Below are positions 1 to 9,522 of a stretch of 64,000 nucleotides of DNA, one piece after another. Every line of letters begins with the position of its first letter. Positions within the stretch are counted from its first letter, which is position 1. The stretch covers positions 1 through 64,000 of the forward strand of contig SLRR01000131.1 of the NCBI GenBank assembly GCA_007130865.1, read 5' to 3'. The DNA comes from Spirochaeta sp. Lineage in GTDB: Bacteria; Spirochaetota; Spirochaetia; DSM-27196; Alkalispirochaetaceae. A program made the position numbers and the translations under genes. Under the pieces are notes generated by a model. It had not been told where the DNA came from and did not search any database. It saw only the letters and a program-made list of their open reading frames with translations.

Positions 1-223
1 AGAACCGCCCGGATTCGGTAACGTTGATCCCGTTAAAATGACGCAGATCGATCCCGGGCATGACGAACGTCTCGGTATTGTCGTCCTGGCCGTATTCCAG
101 TTCCACAATCGCGATATTGAACCCGTACGACGGCGAAGCAATACGCGTCTTCCACTCGTTCCCGGTGTCTGCGCTCTGAGCGGAAAGCAGGAAAACCGGC
201 ACCACGAACAGGAGTCCTGACAA
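1..223 (-). CDS. Hypothetical secreted protein, 3' end outside window (TTG start assumed)
   Basis: Minus-strand frame reads (L/M)SGLLFVVPVFLLSAQSADTGNEWKTRIASPSYGFNIAIVELEYGQDDNTETFVMPGIDLRHFNGINVTESGRF: signal peptide then soluble-like sequence. Not in the supplied ORF list (edge, non-ATG start). Confidence 0.45.
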   Translation of the reverse strand, partial: MSGLLFVVPVFLLSAQSADTGNEWKTRIASPSYGFNIAIVELEYGQDDNTETFVMPGIDLRHFNGINVTESGRF

Positions 224-461
224 CAGTCCACCACGAGAATTGCTCGTTTCTCAGCCCTCGCATAGAAAAACCCGATTTACGTTGAAATGGAGGCATGTGC
301 TTCCACTACCAGTATAGTACCAAACAACGACAGTGAACGAAAACACGCTTCAATTCCGGAAAAACCCTAACCCGCAGTATTGAGGAAGATGGATCAATCG
401 GCGCGGAGATCTACACGCCCGACCGGTCAACGACGGCGGGCCGGATCCGGTTCCGTCGGCA

Positions 462-3400
462 TCAATGAAAATCCCGGCTTCCCGGATCTACCGGTACACG
501 GGAGAAGCGCGGGGTGAAGCAGGAGTTCACCAGAACGTGCACCACCCCGTCCCGGGACTGGATCGTCCCGGTAATTCCGAGACAGGGTGACATGAGAATG
601 ACCGTACGATACCGCTGATAAATCTTCTTCCAGACGATCAGGTTGACCAGACCCGTTTCGTCCTCCAGCGTGAGGAAGACCGCTCCTCCCGCCGTACCGG
701 GACGCTGCCGGCAGATAACAACCCCCACGTACCCGACAGGCGCTCCGTCCGACAAAGACGCCACCCCCCGGGCGTCGGGCAGACCCCAGCGCGTGATCTC
801 CTCCCTTAACGGTTCGAGCGGATGGCCCCGCACGCTGTGAACGGAGGCACGGTAATCCCAGAGGATCTCGTCAAAGGAGGAAAGCCCGGAAAACGTCGCC
901 GGTGCCTCGTCTTCCCGGAGCAGAACCGGTTCACTCCCGGCGTTCCGGGTGTATCCGCGGTCCACGGACCCGAGTACTTCCCAGAGAGCATTCCGTCGTC
1001 CCGTCCCGAGGGACACAAAAGCGCCTGCGCGGGCCAGGGAAGCGAGAGATTGCCTGTCGAGTCCTGTGCGACGGGCCACGTCATGCACGGAACGGAACGG
1101 TCCGCCCGCGCAGGCCTCCTCGATCCGGCGCCGATCCCTTTCTCCCAGATCCTTGACGTACCGCAATCCCATACGGACCGAGGTTTTTCCGGATTTTGAG
1201 CCGGACTCTTCCAGGGTGCATTCCCATCGACTGGCGTTGATATCCAGGGGCAGTACGGCAACGCCCCGGCGCCGCGTATCCTCCACGATCGTCGCCGGCG
1301 AGTAGAATCCCATGGGCCACGCGTTGAGCAGCGCACAGGCAAACACCGCCGGATGGTGCGCGCGCATCCAGGCGGTAGCGTAGGCTATCAGGGCAAAACT
1401 GGCGGCGTGACTCTCGGGAAAGCCGTACTCCCCGAAACCGCGGATCTGCTCAAACACGCGTTCCGCAAACTCCCGCTCGATTCCCCGGGCAACCATGCGA
1501 CCGATGATCCGCTCCCGGTGTTTCTCCATTCGACCCGTGCGGCGCCACGCCGCCATATCGCGCCTGAGCTGGTCCGCCTCGCCCGGCGTGTAATCCGCGG
1601 CTATAACCGCTACCCGCATGACCTGCTCCTGAAAGAGCGGCACCCCCAGAGTCTTCCCCAGAACAGGTTCCAGATCCGGATGGGGGTACTCCACCGGCTC
1701 CTCTCCGTTCCGACGCCGGAGAAAGGGGTGAACCATGCCGCCCGTGATCGGTCCCGGACGGATGATACTCACCTCGATCACCAGGTCGTAGAATGTGCGG
1801 GGTTTCATTCGCGGCAGCATCGCCATCTGCGCGCGGCTCTCCAGCTGAAACACGCCGATCGTGTCGCCCCGGCCCAGGAGTCGGAACGTCTCGTGATCTT
1901 CCCGGGGGATCTCCGCCATCGAACGGGGATGCGCCGCAGGCTCACGCGACCTCTCCGCGAGCAGATCAAAGCAATAGTGGAGGTGCGTCAACGCTCCCAG
2001 CCCCAGCAGGTCCACCTTGAAGAGGTTCATCTCCTCCACATCGTACTTGTCCCATTGGATCACAGTGCGCCCGGGCATCGTGGCGTTCTCCACCGGTACG
2101 ATCCGGTCCACCGGTTCGTTCCCCAGAAGAAACCCGCCGGGATGAATCGAGAGGTGCCGGGGAAAATCGATTATCTCCGTAATCAGGTCCAGCAGGCGGC
2201 CGCCTCCAAGAGCGGGATCGAGACCGGCCTGGCGCAACGCCTTCTGCGGATTCCCATCACGACCTGCAAGCTTGGCTGCGGTGTCCAGAGCAGTCCGGGG
2301 AAGATCCAGCGCCTTACCTACATCCCGGATCGCCGATTTGATACGGTACCGCACGATATTGGCTACCATGGCGGCACGATCGCGTCCGTATCGGGTGTAC
2401 ATGTAGCGGATCACTTCCTCCCGGCGCCGGTGCTCTATGTCCAGATCGATATCCGGGGGCTCAGCGCGTTCCCGGGAGAGAAACCGTTCAAAGAGCAGGT
2501 TCATCCGTACCGGATCAACCGCCGTTATGCCCAGGCAGTAGCAGACCACGGAGTTTGCCGCGGATCCTCTTCCCTGGCATAGTATTCCCTCGCGCCGGCA
2601 GAACGCCACGATCTCGTACATCGTGAGAAAGTATCCACCGTATCTCAGCTCCCCGATCAGCTGAAGTTCCGTCTCTATCTGAACAGCCACTTCCGCCGGT
2701 ACTCCCCGGGGATAGCGCCGGCGCGCCCCCCGGAAAGTGAGTTCCCGCAGGTATGCGGTACTGCTCATCCCTTCCGGAAGGGGCTCCGTGGGGTATCTAT
2801 ACTCCAGTTCTCCCAGGGAAAACGCGCACCGTTCCGCGATCTCCACGGTAGCCACCGGCAAACCCGGGTCATCGCGGTAGAGATCCTCCATCCCGGCGGG
2901 CGAATGGAGGGCGTATTCCCCGTTCCGGCGAAGCAGCCCCCCGGTCCGGTGCAGCGGAACACCATGACGGATCGCCGTGACCACATCCTGCAGCGGTCGA
3001 CGATCCCGGGAGTGATAGAGCACTTCCGGGAATGCCACCCGCGTGAGACCGTAACGTCGCGCCAGACCCCGCAGCGTGAGTTCCCGTCGCCGGTCTTCCG
3101 GCAGGTGATGCCGGGGGATCCCCAGGTACAACCGATCCCGGAAGGCCTCCTTGAACAGCGGCAGTCCTGCTTCCCGGTGATACTCTTCAGGAAGCTCTTC
3201 CGGAACGTTCCACCGGACCGCGATCAACCCCTCCGCAGCGTCGCATACTTCACGGAACGTCACGCTGCACCGTCCCTTCTCGCTGCGAAGCCGCCCCCGG
3301 GAAATCAGCCGGGACAAACCGGCGTATCCTTCCCGGTTGATCGCGAGCAGCACCACATCGCCTCCCTCCACCAGGGTAACCTGGCTGCCCACGATCAGGC

Positions 3401-3575
3401 GGACGGACCGGCGCCGCGCTTCACTGAACGCCCGCACCACACCGTAGAGACCGTCCCGGTCGGTCAGAGCCAGGGCAGGCATCCCATACTCCGCCGCGGC
3501 CTGTACCAGCTCCTCCGGATGGCTCGCTCCCTCGAGAAAGGAGTAGTTGCTCTTGCACCAGAGCGGAACGTACAC
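462..3575 (-). CDS. dnaE2: Error-prone DNA polymerase III alpha subunit, DnaE2/ImuC family
   Basis: YVPLWCKSNYSFLEGASHPEELV N-terminal PHP region, polymerase core (CQGRGSAANSVVCYCLGIT, PDIDLDIEHRRREEVI), OB domain at C-terminus; directly after imuB. GTG start at 3575 chosen over the ORF-track start that overlaps imuB. Confidence 0.93.
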   Translation of the reverse strand: MYVPLWCKSNYSFLEGASHPEELVQAAAEYGMPALALTDRDGLYGVVRAFSEARRRSVRLIVGSQVTLVEGGDVVLLAINREGYAGLSRLISRGRLRSEKGRCSVTFREVCDAAEGLIAVRWNVPEELPEEYHREAGLPLFKEAFRDRLYLGIPRHHLPEDRRRELTLRGLARRYGLTRVAFPEVLYHSRDRRPLQDVVTAIRHGVPLHRTGGLLRRNGEYALHSPAGMEDLYRDDPGLPVATVEIAERCAFSLGELEYRYPTEPLPEGMSSTAYLRELTFRGARRRYPRGVPAEVAVQIETELQLIGELRYGGYFLTMYEIVAFCRREGILCQGRGSAANSVVCYCLGITAVDPVRMNLLFERFLSRERAEPPDIDLDIEHRRREEVIRYMYTRYGRDRAAMVANIVRYRIKSAIRDVGKALDLPRTALDTAAKLAGRDGNPQKALRQAGLDPALGGGRLLDLITEIIDFPRHLSIHPGGFLLGNEPVDRIVPVENATMPGRTVIQWDKYDVEEMNLFKVDLLGLGALTHLHYCFDLLAERSREPAAHPRSMAEIPREDHETFRLLGRGDTIGVFQLESRAQMAMLPRMKPRTFYDLVIEVSIIRPGPITGGMVHPFLRRRNGEEPVEYPHPDLEPVLGKTLGVPLFQEQVMRVAVIAADYTPGEADQLRRDMAAWRRTGRMEKHRERIIGRMVARGIEREFAERVFEQIRGFGEYGFPESHAASFALIAYATAWMRAHHPAVFACALLNAWPMGFYSPATIVEDTRRRGVAVLPLDINASRWECTLEESGSKSGKTSVRMGLRYVKDLGERDRRRIEEACAGGPFRSVHDVARRTGLDRQSLASLARAGAFVSLGTGRRNALWEVLGSVDRGYTRNAGSEPVLLREDEAPATFSGLSSFDEILWDYRASVHSVRGHPLEPLREEITRWGLPDARGVASLSDGAPVGYVGVVICRQRPGTAGGAVFLTLEDETGLVNLIVWKKIYQRYRTVILMSPCLGITGTIQSRDGVVHVLVNSCFTPRFSRVPVDPGSRDFH

Positions 3576-3643
3576 AGCTGCCTCTACCCTTTGTACCACC
3601 GACTTTATTCTGCAGGCATTATTCTGCAGGCTTCTTTGCAGGC

Positions 3644-5251
3644 CTACTCCACAAACCCCTGGAGCATCCACGTCCCGTCCCGGCGATCCCGGTATACCCA
3701 GAGGATCGTTCCCTCTTCCAGCTCCAGATAATAGTATTCCCGGTGGTAGTCCTCCCCCCACCACTCACCGGAGAACAGGTACGGTCCCATCCGACGCCCC
3801 ACTCTGAGGAGCCTCTCTCGCCTCATACCCCGCGAGGCAGTGCGCTGCGGGGGGAAAAGCGGCTCCGGTTCCCGCAACATCCTTCTCACCAGAACCGGAC
3901 CGGACAATCCGGCGCCCCCCACGGTGCTCCGGGTACTCCGAGCACCCCGGGAGCTCGTCGCACAACGCGGTAGTTCCTGCAGCGGCTCCCATATGACGGC
4001 ATCCTCCGGCACGCCTCCCTGCCGCAATTGGTAGCGTCCCGCCACGGCGTTTCCGAAGCGTGCCCGTAGCAGCGATATAGCGGAGACCACCTGTTCCACG
4101 TCCCGCCGATTATCCCGGGGGAAGAGCGAACCCTGCCGGGCGGTTACGGCGGTAGAATCCACCGTGAATGTGCAATGCACTACACCGTTGACGGTGCTGC
4201 GGCTGCCGCTGCGGCTGCTGCCGGGGATACTGTCGCTGCCGGCGCCGTTTCCGTAATGGTTGCCGCTTCCGTCGGTGATCGCGAATCCCTCGGCCAGCTT
4301 CAACCGCCACAGGTGCTTCAGAAACGCCCCGTCGGCGGTAGTGCGCGCCGGACGTATCGAGAATGTCCGATCGGCACCGTCTTCCAGCCGGAGATTCAGG
4401 GTCATTTCAACGACAGCCTCTCCCCGCCGCTGAAGCTCTCCCAGCATCTCCTCCATCAGGGTGTCCAGGAACGCGGTCAGCCGCGACGTGTCCCGTATCG
4501 GGTACGGGCACGCCGCAGTCCGCACGCAGTCCCGGGGTTCTTCAGCGGTCGCCACCGGAACGTCCCGGTCGTTCCGGAAAAAAGCGTGCATCCGGACCGT
4601 CGGTTCCAGGAACCGCCGCCGCACGCTTTCCGGGTTGAGATTCTGAAACGCTCCTGCCGTCTCAATACCCAGATCCGCAAGCTGCCGACGATCCCGCGAC
4701 TCCAGGGGAAACTCCTCCAGGGGAGCCTGCTCCAGAAACGCGATCTCTTCACGGCGCGAGGTAAAGACCGTGAGATCCCCCCCCGCTCGCGCGGCGGCGT
4801 AGGTCCCCGCCCGGGTCCACCCGATCGCTGCGCGGCAGAGAAATCCCTCCCGCTTCACGGCACTCCGGCATGCCTCTCCCCAGGCACGGAGATCAGGGTA
4901 GAGCCGGCCCATGCCTTTCACTCCGACCTGAAACGTCCCGGCGTCCTCTGGATAGGGCTCCACATCCGCCGAGACCGTGGTCAGGGCGCGTACGAGCTCT
5001 TTCTCCGCGGTGAGGCGCTCTTCGGGTGAAACTGTACCCGCCCGCAGATCCGGCACCAGGGAAAGCGCCGCCGCAAAGCGCATACCCGGACGGATACCGC
5101 CGTACCGGGCAAGGCGATCGGCGTCCAGCACAGTCCCGCCGGGTAAATCCTCCGTAACAACCACGCAGGCTCCCCGTTGCCGGGACGGGTCCCGACCGAG
5201 CAGAATCTGCAGCAGAAAGGGACGGACGCTAATACACGCCGTCCGGGCCAT
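3644..5251 (-). CDS. imuB: ImuB-like Y-family polymerase homologue
   Basis: MARTACISVRPFLLQILLGRDPS... with C-terminal FSGEWWGEDYHREYYYLELEEGTILWVYRDRRDGTWMLQGFVE typical of ImuB; located between imuA and dnaE2. Confidence 0.88.
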   Translation of the reverse strand: MARTACISVRPFLLQILLGRDPSRQRGACVVVTEDLPGGTVLDADRLARYGGIRPGMRFAAALSLVPDLRAGTVSPEERLTAEKELVRALTTVSADVEPYPEDAGTFQVGVKGMGRLYPDLRAWGEACRSAVKREGFLCRAAIGWTRAGTYAAARAGGDLTVFTSRREEIAFLEQAPLEEFPLESRDRRQLADLGIETAGAFQNLNPESVRRRFLEPTVRMHAFFRNDRDVPVATAEEPRDCVRTAACPYPIRDTSRLTAFLDTLMEEMLGELQRRGEAVVEMTLNLRLEDGADRTFSIRPARTTADGAFLKHLWRLKLAEGFAITDGSGNHYGNGAGSDSIPGSSRSGSRSTVNGVVHCTFTVDSTAVTARQGSLFPRDNRRDVEQVVSAISLLRARFGNAVAGRYQLRQGGVPEDAVIWEPLQELPRCATSSRGARSTRSTVGGAGLSGPVLVRRMLREPEPLFPPQRTASRGMRRERLLRVGRRMGPYLFSGEWWGEDYHREYYYLELEEGTILWVYRDRRDGTWMLQGFVE

Positions 5252-5858
5252 ACCGCATCCTCCGGAACTCCTCTCCCGCCCCATACCGACGATCCTTGGT
5301 AATCCGCACCACCGAACAGAACGTTCCCTCCACACTGTCTCCGCGATTGCGCTCACGCACCGCCTCAGCCCGCACCGTCACGAGAGACCCGAGTCTGTTT
5401 TCCGGGGTAAGGCAGATAACGGCAGTACCGTGAGTACGCGCCAGGGGGACGATCCGCGGAGCAAAGCGGCGGTCGATCTCACCCGCGGAGGAACTGGTAA
5501 AGTCCGCTATCAGCACCCCCACCCCCCCGGAACGGACCAGGTACTCCGCCGACCGGGCAACCGCAGAAAGGTCGGGAACGCGCACCACCAGCAGAGCCTC
5601 CAGGTCAACGCCGCTCCTGGCCAGGTCGGGTGCATAGAAAGCACTCTCCACGGTGGTCACCCATACACAGGGCTCACCGATCTCCTGTGCCTCATGAACC
5701 AGCTCCACCGCTGCCGTGAGAACGGATGAAGGCGAGGTATCGACGATCTCTACCAGCAGCCCCGCCAGGGAAGCGACGTTCCAGGAACCGGCCCCGTCAT
5801 CACGGGGACCGTCATGTACCAGAGAAGCTGCTTTTACAAGCGATCCCGAGAGCTCCAT
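5229..5858 (-). CDS. imuA: ImuA-like (RecA/SulA-related) protein
   Basis: 209 aa first gene of the imuA-imuB-dnaE2 set; ESAFYAPDLARSGVDLEALLVVRVPDLSAVARSAEYLVRSGGVGVLIADF pattern of ImuA proteins; overlaps imuB start. Confidence 0.8.
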   Translation of the reverse strand: MELSGSLVKAASLVHDGPRDDGAGSWNVASLAGLLVEIVDTSPSSVLTAAVELVHEAQEIGEPCVWVTTVESAFYAPDLARSGVDLEALLVVRVPDLSAVARSAEYLVRSGGVGVLIADFTSSSAGEIDRRFAPRIVPLARTHGTAVICLTPENRLGSLVTVRAEAVRERNRGDSVEGTFCSVVRITKDRRYGAGEEFRRMRYGPDGVY

Positions 5859-5893
5859 GGAGAGATAGTACTATACATATGTTTACTTTTCAA
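5856..5893 (-). promoter_or_regulatory. imuA promoter with palindrome in the -35/-10 spacer
   Basis: Minus strand: TTGAAA-N17-TACTAT-N6-ATG; spacer contains TAAACATATGTATA (5872-5885), palindromic except one symmetric pair. Confidence 0.65.
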
Positions 5894-5991
5894 CCGGCGA
5901 AGTCGGACCGCGGCGAAGTCAGACCAAAAAGCGCACCTCCGGCGGGTTCCGTCGCCCGCCGGCTCCGTGCCGTTTGTTCCGTCGCCGGCGG

Positions 5992-6288
5992 TCAGACCCG
6001 GACACTTTCGTTCACCCGGGAAAAATCGGACTCCACCAGTTCCACAAGATCCTGAACAGCCGCATCTTCGTCGGGTCCGTCCGCGGTTATCGTGATTTCC
6101 TCTCCCGGAGCGACGTTCAACAGGATCACACGGATGATATTCTTGGCATCCGCCGGTTCCTTCTCACTGTTCGAGGAATGAGCGACCGTGACCGCGCACT
6201 CATACAAGCGCGCCGTACGTACAAAAAGGTCCGCCGGACGACTGTGCAGCCCCGCTTTGTTGCGCACGACCGCTGTTGCGCTCTTCAT
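5992..6288 (-). CDS. ptsH: Phosphocarrier protein HPr
   Basis: NKAGLHSRPADLFVRTA active-site His15 region, APGEEITITADGPDEDAAVQDLVELVES C-terminus; overlaps ptsI. Confidence 0.92.
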   Translation of the reverse strand: MKSATAVVRNKAGLHSRPADLFVRTARLYECAVTVAHSSNSEKEPADAKNIIRVILLNVAPGEEITITADGPDEDAAVQDLVELVESDFSRVNESVRV

Positions 6289-8051
6289 AGGTGTGACTCC
6301 TCGTGCTGTCTGTCCAGGTCCTCAACTCGGCGCCGATATATCTGGTCCAGCATATCCGCAACTTCCCGATGAGTTTCCGCGGTGAGGATCTCCCTGGCGA
6401 GCTTTCGCGCCTCCGAGATCCGGGTGTCCCGGATGATCCAGTTTGCCTCCGCCACCAGCCCGGCACTCATGCTGAGCTCACGTACGCCGAGCCCGATGAG
6501 CGCGGGAATAGCTCGGGGATCTCCCCCGAGCTCTCCACACACGCCGATCCACCGACCATGACGCCTCGCCGCTTCCGCCGCCTGGTGTACTGCTGTAAAG
6601 ACGGCTGGATCGTAAACGCGGTAGTATGAGGAGACATCGCTGTTCATGCGGTCCGCCGCCAGGAGGTACTGCGTCAGATCGTTGGTGCCGATGCTGAAAA
6701 AATCGACCCGTCGCGCCAGCGCATCGGCGACCCAGATAGCAGAAGGGACCTCCATCATGATACCCACCTCCATCGTGGGATCATGCGGCAGTTCCTCCCG
6801 GGCAAGATCATCCTTCACCGACGACAGGAGCGCCAGCGCGTCTTCCAGTTCCGGCACCCCTCCAACCATGGGAAACATCATCTTCACCGGTCCCCAGGCA
6901 CCGGCTCGCAGGATTGCCCGCAACTGCGTTCTGAACAGATCCGGCCGGTTCAGCGTGAAGCGCAGTCCCCGGCTGCCCAGAAACGGGTTTTCCTCCGGGG
7001 GAGACGAGACCGTGGGAATCGTTTTATCGCCGCCCACGTCAAGCGTCCGTATCACTACAAACCCGTCCGGAAACGTCTCCGCTGCAGCCCGATACGCGGT
7101 CAGCTGCGTCTCTTCGTCGGGGAGACGCGGGACGCCCAGGAAGAGAAACTCCGTCCGGTACAGGCCGATACTCCGTACTCCCGATTCGCGGGCTTTGGCA
7201 AGGTCCGCGGTGGACCCCACGTTCACCGAGAGGATGTGCTCCACGCCATCGGGCGTTACCGACGGCAGCCCACGGAACGTGCGCATATGTTCCGCCCGGT
7301 CCCGGAGTCGCGACTGTTGAACCTCCACCTTCTGCATCGACGCTTTCCCGGGGTTCACCAGAACACGGGCCCGCACCGCGTGAGCGCTGTCCACTACCAC
7401 CACATCCCGGTTTTTGATCCGCTGTAACGCCGCGGAGACTCCCACCGCCGCGGGAATTCCCAGGTTCTTGGCGAGGATCGCCACGTGCGACGAAGGACCA
7501 CCACGCTCGGTGATGATCCCATTCACCCGGCGAGCATCCAGCGTGATCGTGTCACTGGGAAAAAGGTCGTGCGCTACCAGTATCGTGCTGCGAGGCAGAT
7601 CCGAAAGGTCCACGCCGGGTATACCCAGAAGTACCCGGAGAATACGCTTTGCCACGTCATCCACGTCGGTAGCGCGTGTCTTGTTATAATCTCCGTCGGG
7701 AAGGTCCTCAAAGAGCGCGGCGTACTTCTGAAAGACTCGCTGAAGAGCGGTTTCGGCGGAGAACCGCGCCGAGTCGATCAGTGCTTCCACCTCGCCGATT
7801 ATCGATGCATCCTCGGCGATCGTCTGCTGGGAGCGGAAGATTCCGGCGTAATCAACGCCCATGGTATGCCGGACTTTATCCTGCAGGCGTACCAACTCCT
7901 CCGTGGCGGTCCGGGCTGCTTCGTGGAGGCGCGTCTTCTCCCATTCCGTATCCTGCGTGGATTCCAGTATTTCCGTCATCACCGAGGAATGGAACAGGAC
8001 AGCTTTACCGGTAGCAATACCTGGTGATGCCACAAGGCCTTCCAGTTTCAT
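6285..8051 (-). CDS. ptsI: Phosphoenolpyruvate-protein phosphotransferase (enzyme I)
   Basis: GIITERGGPSSHVAILAKNLGIPAAVG phospho-His domain; GLYRTEFLFLG, FFSIGTNDLTQYLLAADR, GVCGELGGDPRAIPALIGLGVRELSMS. Confidence 0.96.
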   Translation of the reverse strand: MKLEGLVASPGIATGKAVLFHSSVMTEILESTQDTEWEKTRLHEAARTATEELVRLQDKVRHTMGVDYAGIFRSQQTIAEDASIIGEVEALIDSARFSAETALQRVFQKYAALFEDLPDGDYNKTRATDVDDVAKRILRVLLGIPGVDLSDLPRSTILVAHDLFPSDTITLDARRVNGIITERGGPSSHVAILAKNLGIPAAVGVSAALQRIKNRDVVVVDSAHAVRARVLVNPGKASMQKVEVQQSRLRDRAEHMRTFRGLPSVTPDGVEHILSVNVGSTADLAKARESGVRSIGLYRTEFLFLGVPRLPDEETQLTAYRAAAETFPDGFVVIRTLDVGGDKTIPTVSSPPEENPFLGSRGLRFTLNRPDLFRTQLRAILRAGAWGPVKMMFPMVGGVPELEDALALLSSVKDDLAREELPHDPTMEVGIMMEVPSAIWVADALARRVDFFSIGTNDLTQYLLAADRMNSDVSSYYRVYDPAVFTAVHQAAEAARRHGRWIGVCGELGGDPRAIPALIGLGVRELSMSAGLVAEANWIIRDTRISEARKLAREILTAETHREVADMLDQIYRRRVEDLDRQHEESHL

Positions 8052-8513
8052 TCAGGCATTCTCCCCGGCAAAGGCATCACGCAGAACACGATACATCGCC
8101 GCGCCGTCCGGTGCGGCCATCACCGATCCGTACAACTCCGGGCGCTGGAACGCTGATACCAGTGCCACCAGGGTCTTCCCCGCAAGAGACGTGTCCTGAA
8201 GGGCGAACATAACGACCAGAGAAACCTCCAGTTCCTGGTCGGGCCGGCCCATCATAAAAAACGATACCGGCTTCTGCAGGCGGGCAAAGAGAAAGCCCGA
8301 GCGGAGAACATGGTCCGTATCCGTGTGCGGGATCGCCAGGTTGCCTCCGGGCATGGGCAGTCCCGACGGATGTTCCCTCTCCCGATCAAGGATCGCCTGA
8401 ACGAAACTGTCGGCACAGCAACCCGACGTAACGAGGTGTGATGCCATCTCACGGAGCACCTCGTCTCGGGAAGTCGCCAAAAGATCACTCAGAACGAGCT
8501 CCGGACTCATCAT
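8052..8513 (-). CDS. PTS EIIA domain protein (fructose/PtsN-like)
   Basis: ILDREREHPSGLPMPGGNLAIPHTDTDHVLRSG EIIA histidine motif; immediately upstream of ptsI. ORF track extends to 8606 but MMSPELVLSDLLATS is the likelier start. Confidence 0.83.
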   Translation of the reverse strand: MMSPELVLSDLLATSRDEVLREMASHLVTSGCCADSFVQAILDREREHPSGLPMPGGNLAIPHTDTDHVLRSGFLFARLQKPVSFFMMGRPDQELEVSLVVMFALQDTSLAGKTLVALVSAFQRPELYGSVMAAPDGAAMYRVLRDAFAGENA

Positions 8514-8643
8514 CCCGTTAAAACCCGTATTATCCCCCTCGCTTCTCATTTTAAACGCCGGGTGAAACATGTCAACGCGATATTGCAATTTTTTTGCAGG
8601 CCTCACCTCTCTGAGACGGAGGCCGATCGAGGCGAGGTGTTTA

Positions 8644-9522
8644 CTACGCGGTAGACACCGGTCGTACCCCCACCACAGTTACGCTCGTCACGGAGGCATC
8701 GCTCGCGCGATATTCCTCGACCACGGCGGTATCGAACATCCCCCGGAGAACGCTGTCCGGCGGATCAACGGAGTGCTCCTTTTCTACCCGTACGTCCATG
8801 AAACCGGTCGCTTCCAGCGCGTTCAAGTAATCCGGGCGCTGCATCGCTCCGGCAACGCACCCGACGTACGCTTCAAGAGACGCCTGTACGCTCGGAGGAA
8901 GCTTACCGTCGATAACGATGTCGGAGATACAGAACCGTCCCCCGGGCTTGATGATCCGGTACATTTCCCGGAACGCCGCGGGTTTATCGGGCACAAGGTT
9001 CAGAACGCAATTACTGATCACCAGATCGGCGATACCATCCTCCAGCGGCATCGCTTCGATGTCGCCCTGGACGAACTCCACGTTCCCGTAACCACGGCGA
9101 GCGGCGATCTCCCGCGCTTTTTCCACCATCTGCTGCGTGAAGTCGACGCCGATCACGCGGCCCGTCTCACCCACGGCAGCCCGTGCGACGAACGCATCGT
9201 TCCCTGCGCCGGAGCCGAGGTCCACCACGGTCTCTCCCGGTACAATACCGGCGATTCGTGTGGGGATTCCGCATCCCAGCCCGAGGTCCGCATCCTGCTC
9301 GTGTCCCTCAAGCCCCTGGTACAACTCACCTACCATGGAATAGCCGTCCGCCTTCAACGCTGTCTCCGGCGCGGAACTACAGCAGGTCTCTTCCGCGGAC
9401 GGTGTGTATAATGTAGATCCGTCATCGGTTTCCACCGGACCGCCGCAGCAGGACGTGCCGGTGGACCCGGCGATCTTTCCGTACCGTTCTCGTACCCGTT
9501 CCTTGATTTCGTTCGTTTTCAT
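8644..9522 (-). CDS. arsM: Arsenite S-adenosylmethionine methyltransferase
   Basis: VVDLGSGAGNDAFVARAAVGETGRVIGVDFTQQMVEKAREIA SAM fold; NCVLNLVPDKPAAFREMYRIIKPGGRFCISDIV; adjacent arsR. Confidence 0.92.
   Translation of the reverse strand: MKTNEIKERVRERYGKIAGSTGTSCCGGPVETDDGSTLYTPSAEETCCSSAPETALKADGYSMVGELYQGLEGHEQDADLGLGCGIPTRIAGIVPGETVVDLGSGAGNDAFVARAAVGETGRVIGVDFTQQMVEKAREIAARRGYGNVEFVQGDIEAMPLEDGIADLVISNCVLNLVPDKPAAFREMYRIIKPGGRFCISDIVIDGKLPPSVQASLEAYVGCVAGAMQRPDYLNALEATGFMDVRVEKEHSVDPPDSVLRGMFDTAVVEEYRASDASVTSVTVVGVRPVSTA

Noticed and set aside
33-296. 87-aa minus-strand ORF at window start
   Set aside because: The neighbouring frame (1-223) has a signal peptide and natural composition; this one is Arg-rich and out of frame with it.
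1353-2582. 409-aa plus-strand ORF
   Set aside because: Antisense shadow of dnaE2; His/Arg/Pro-rich, no motifs.
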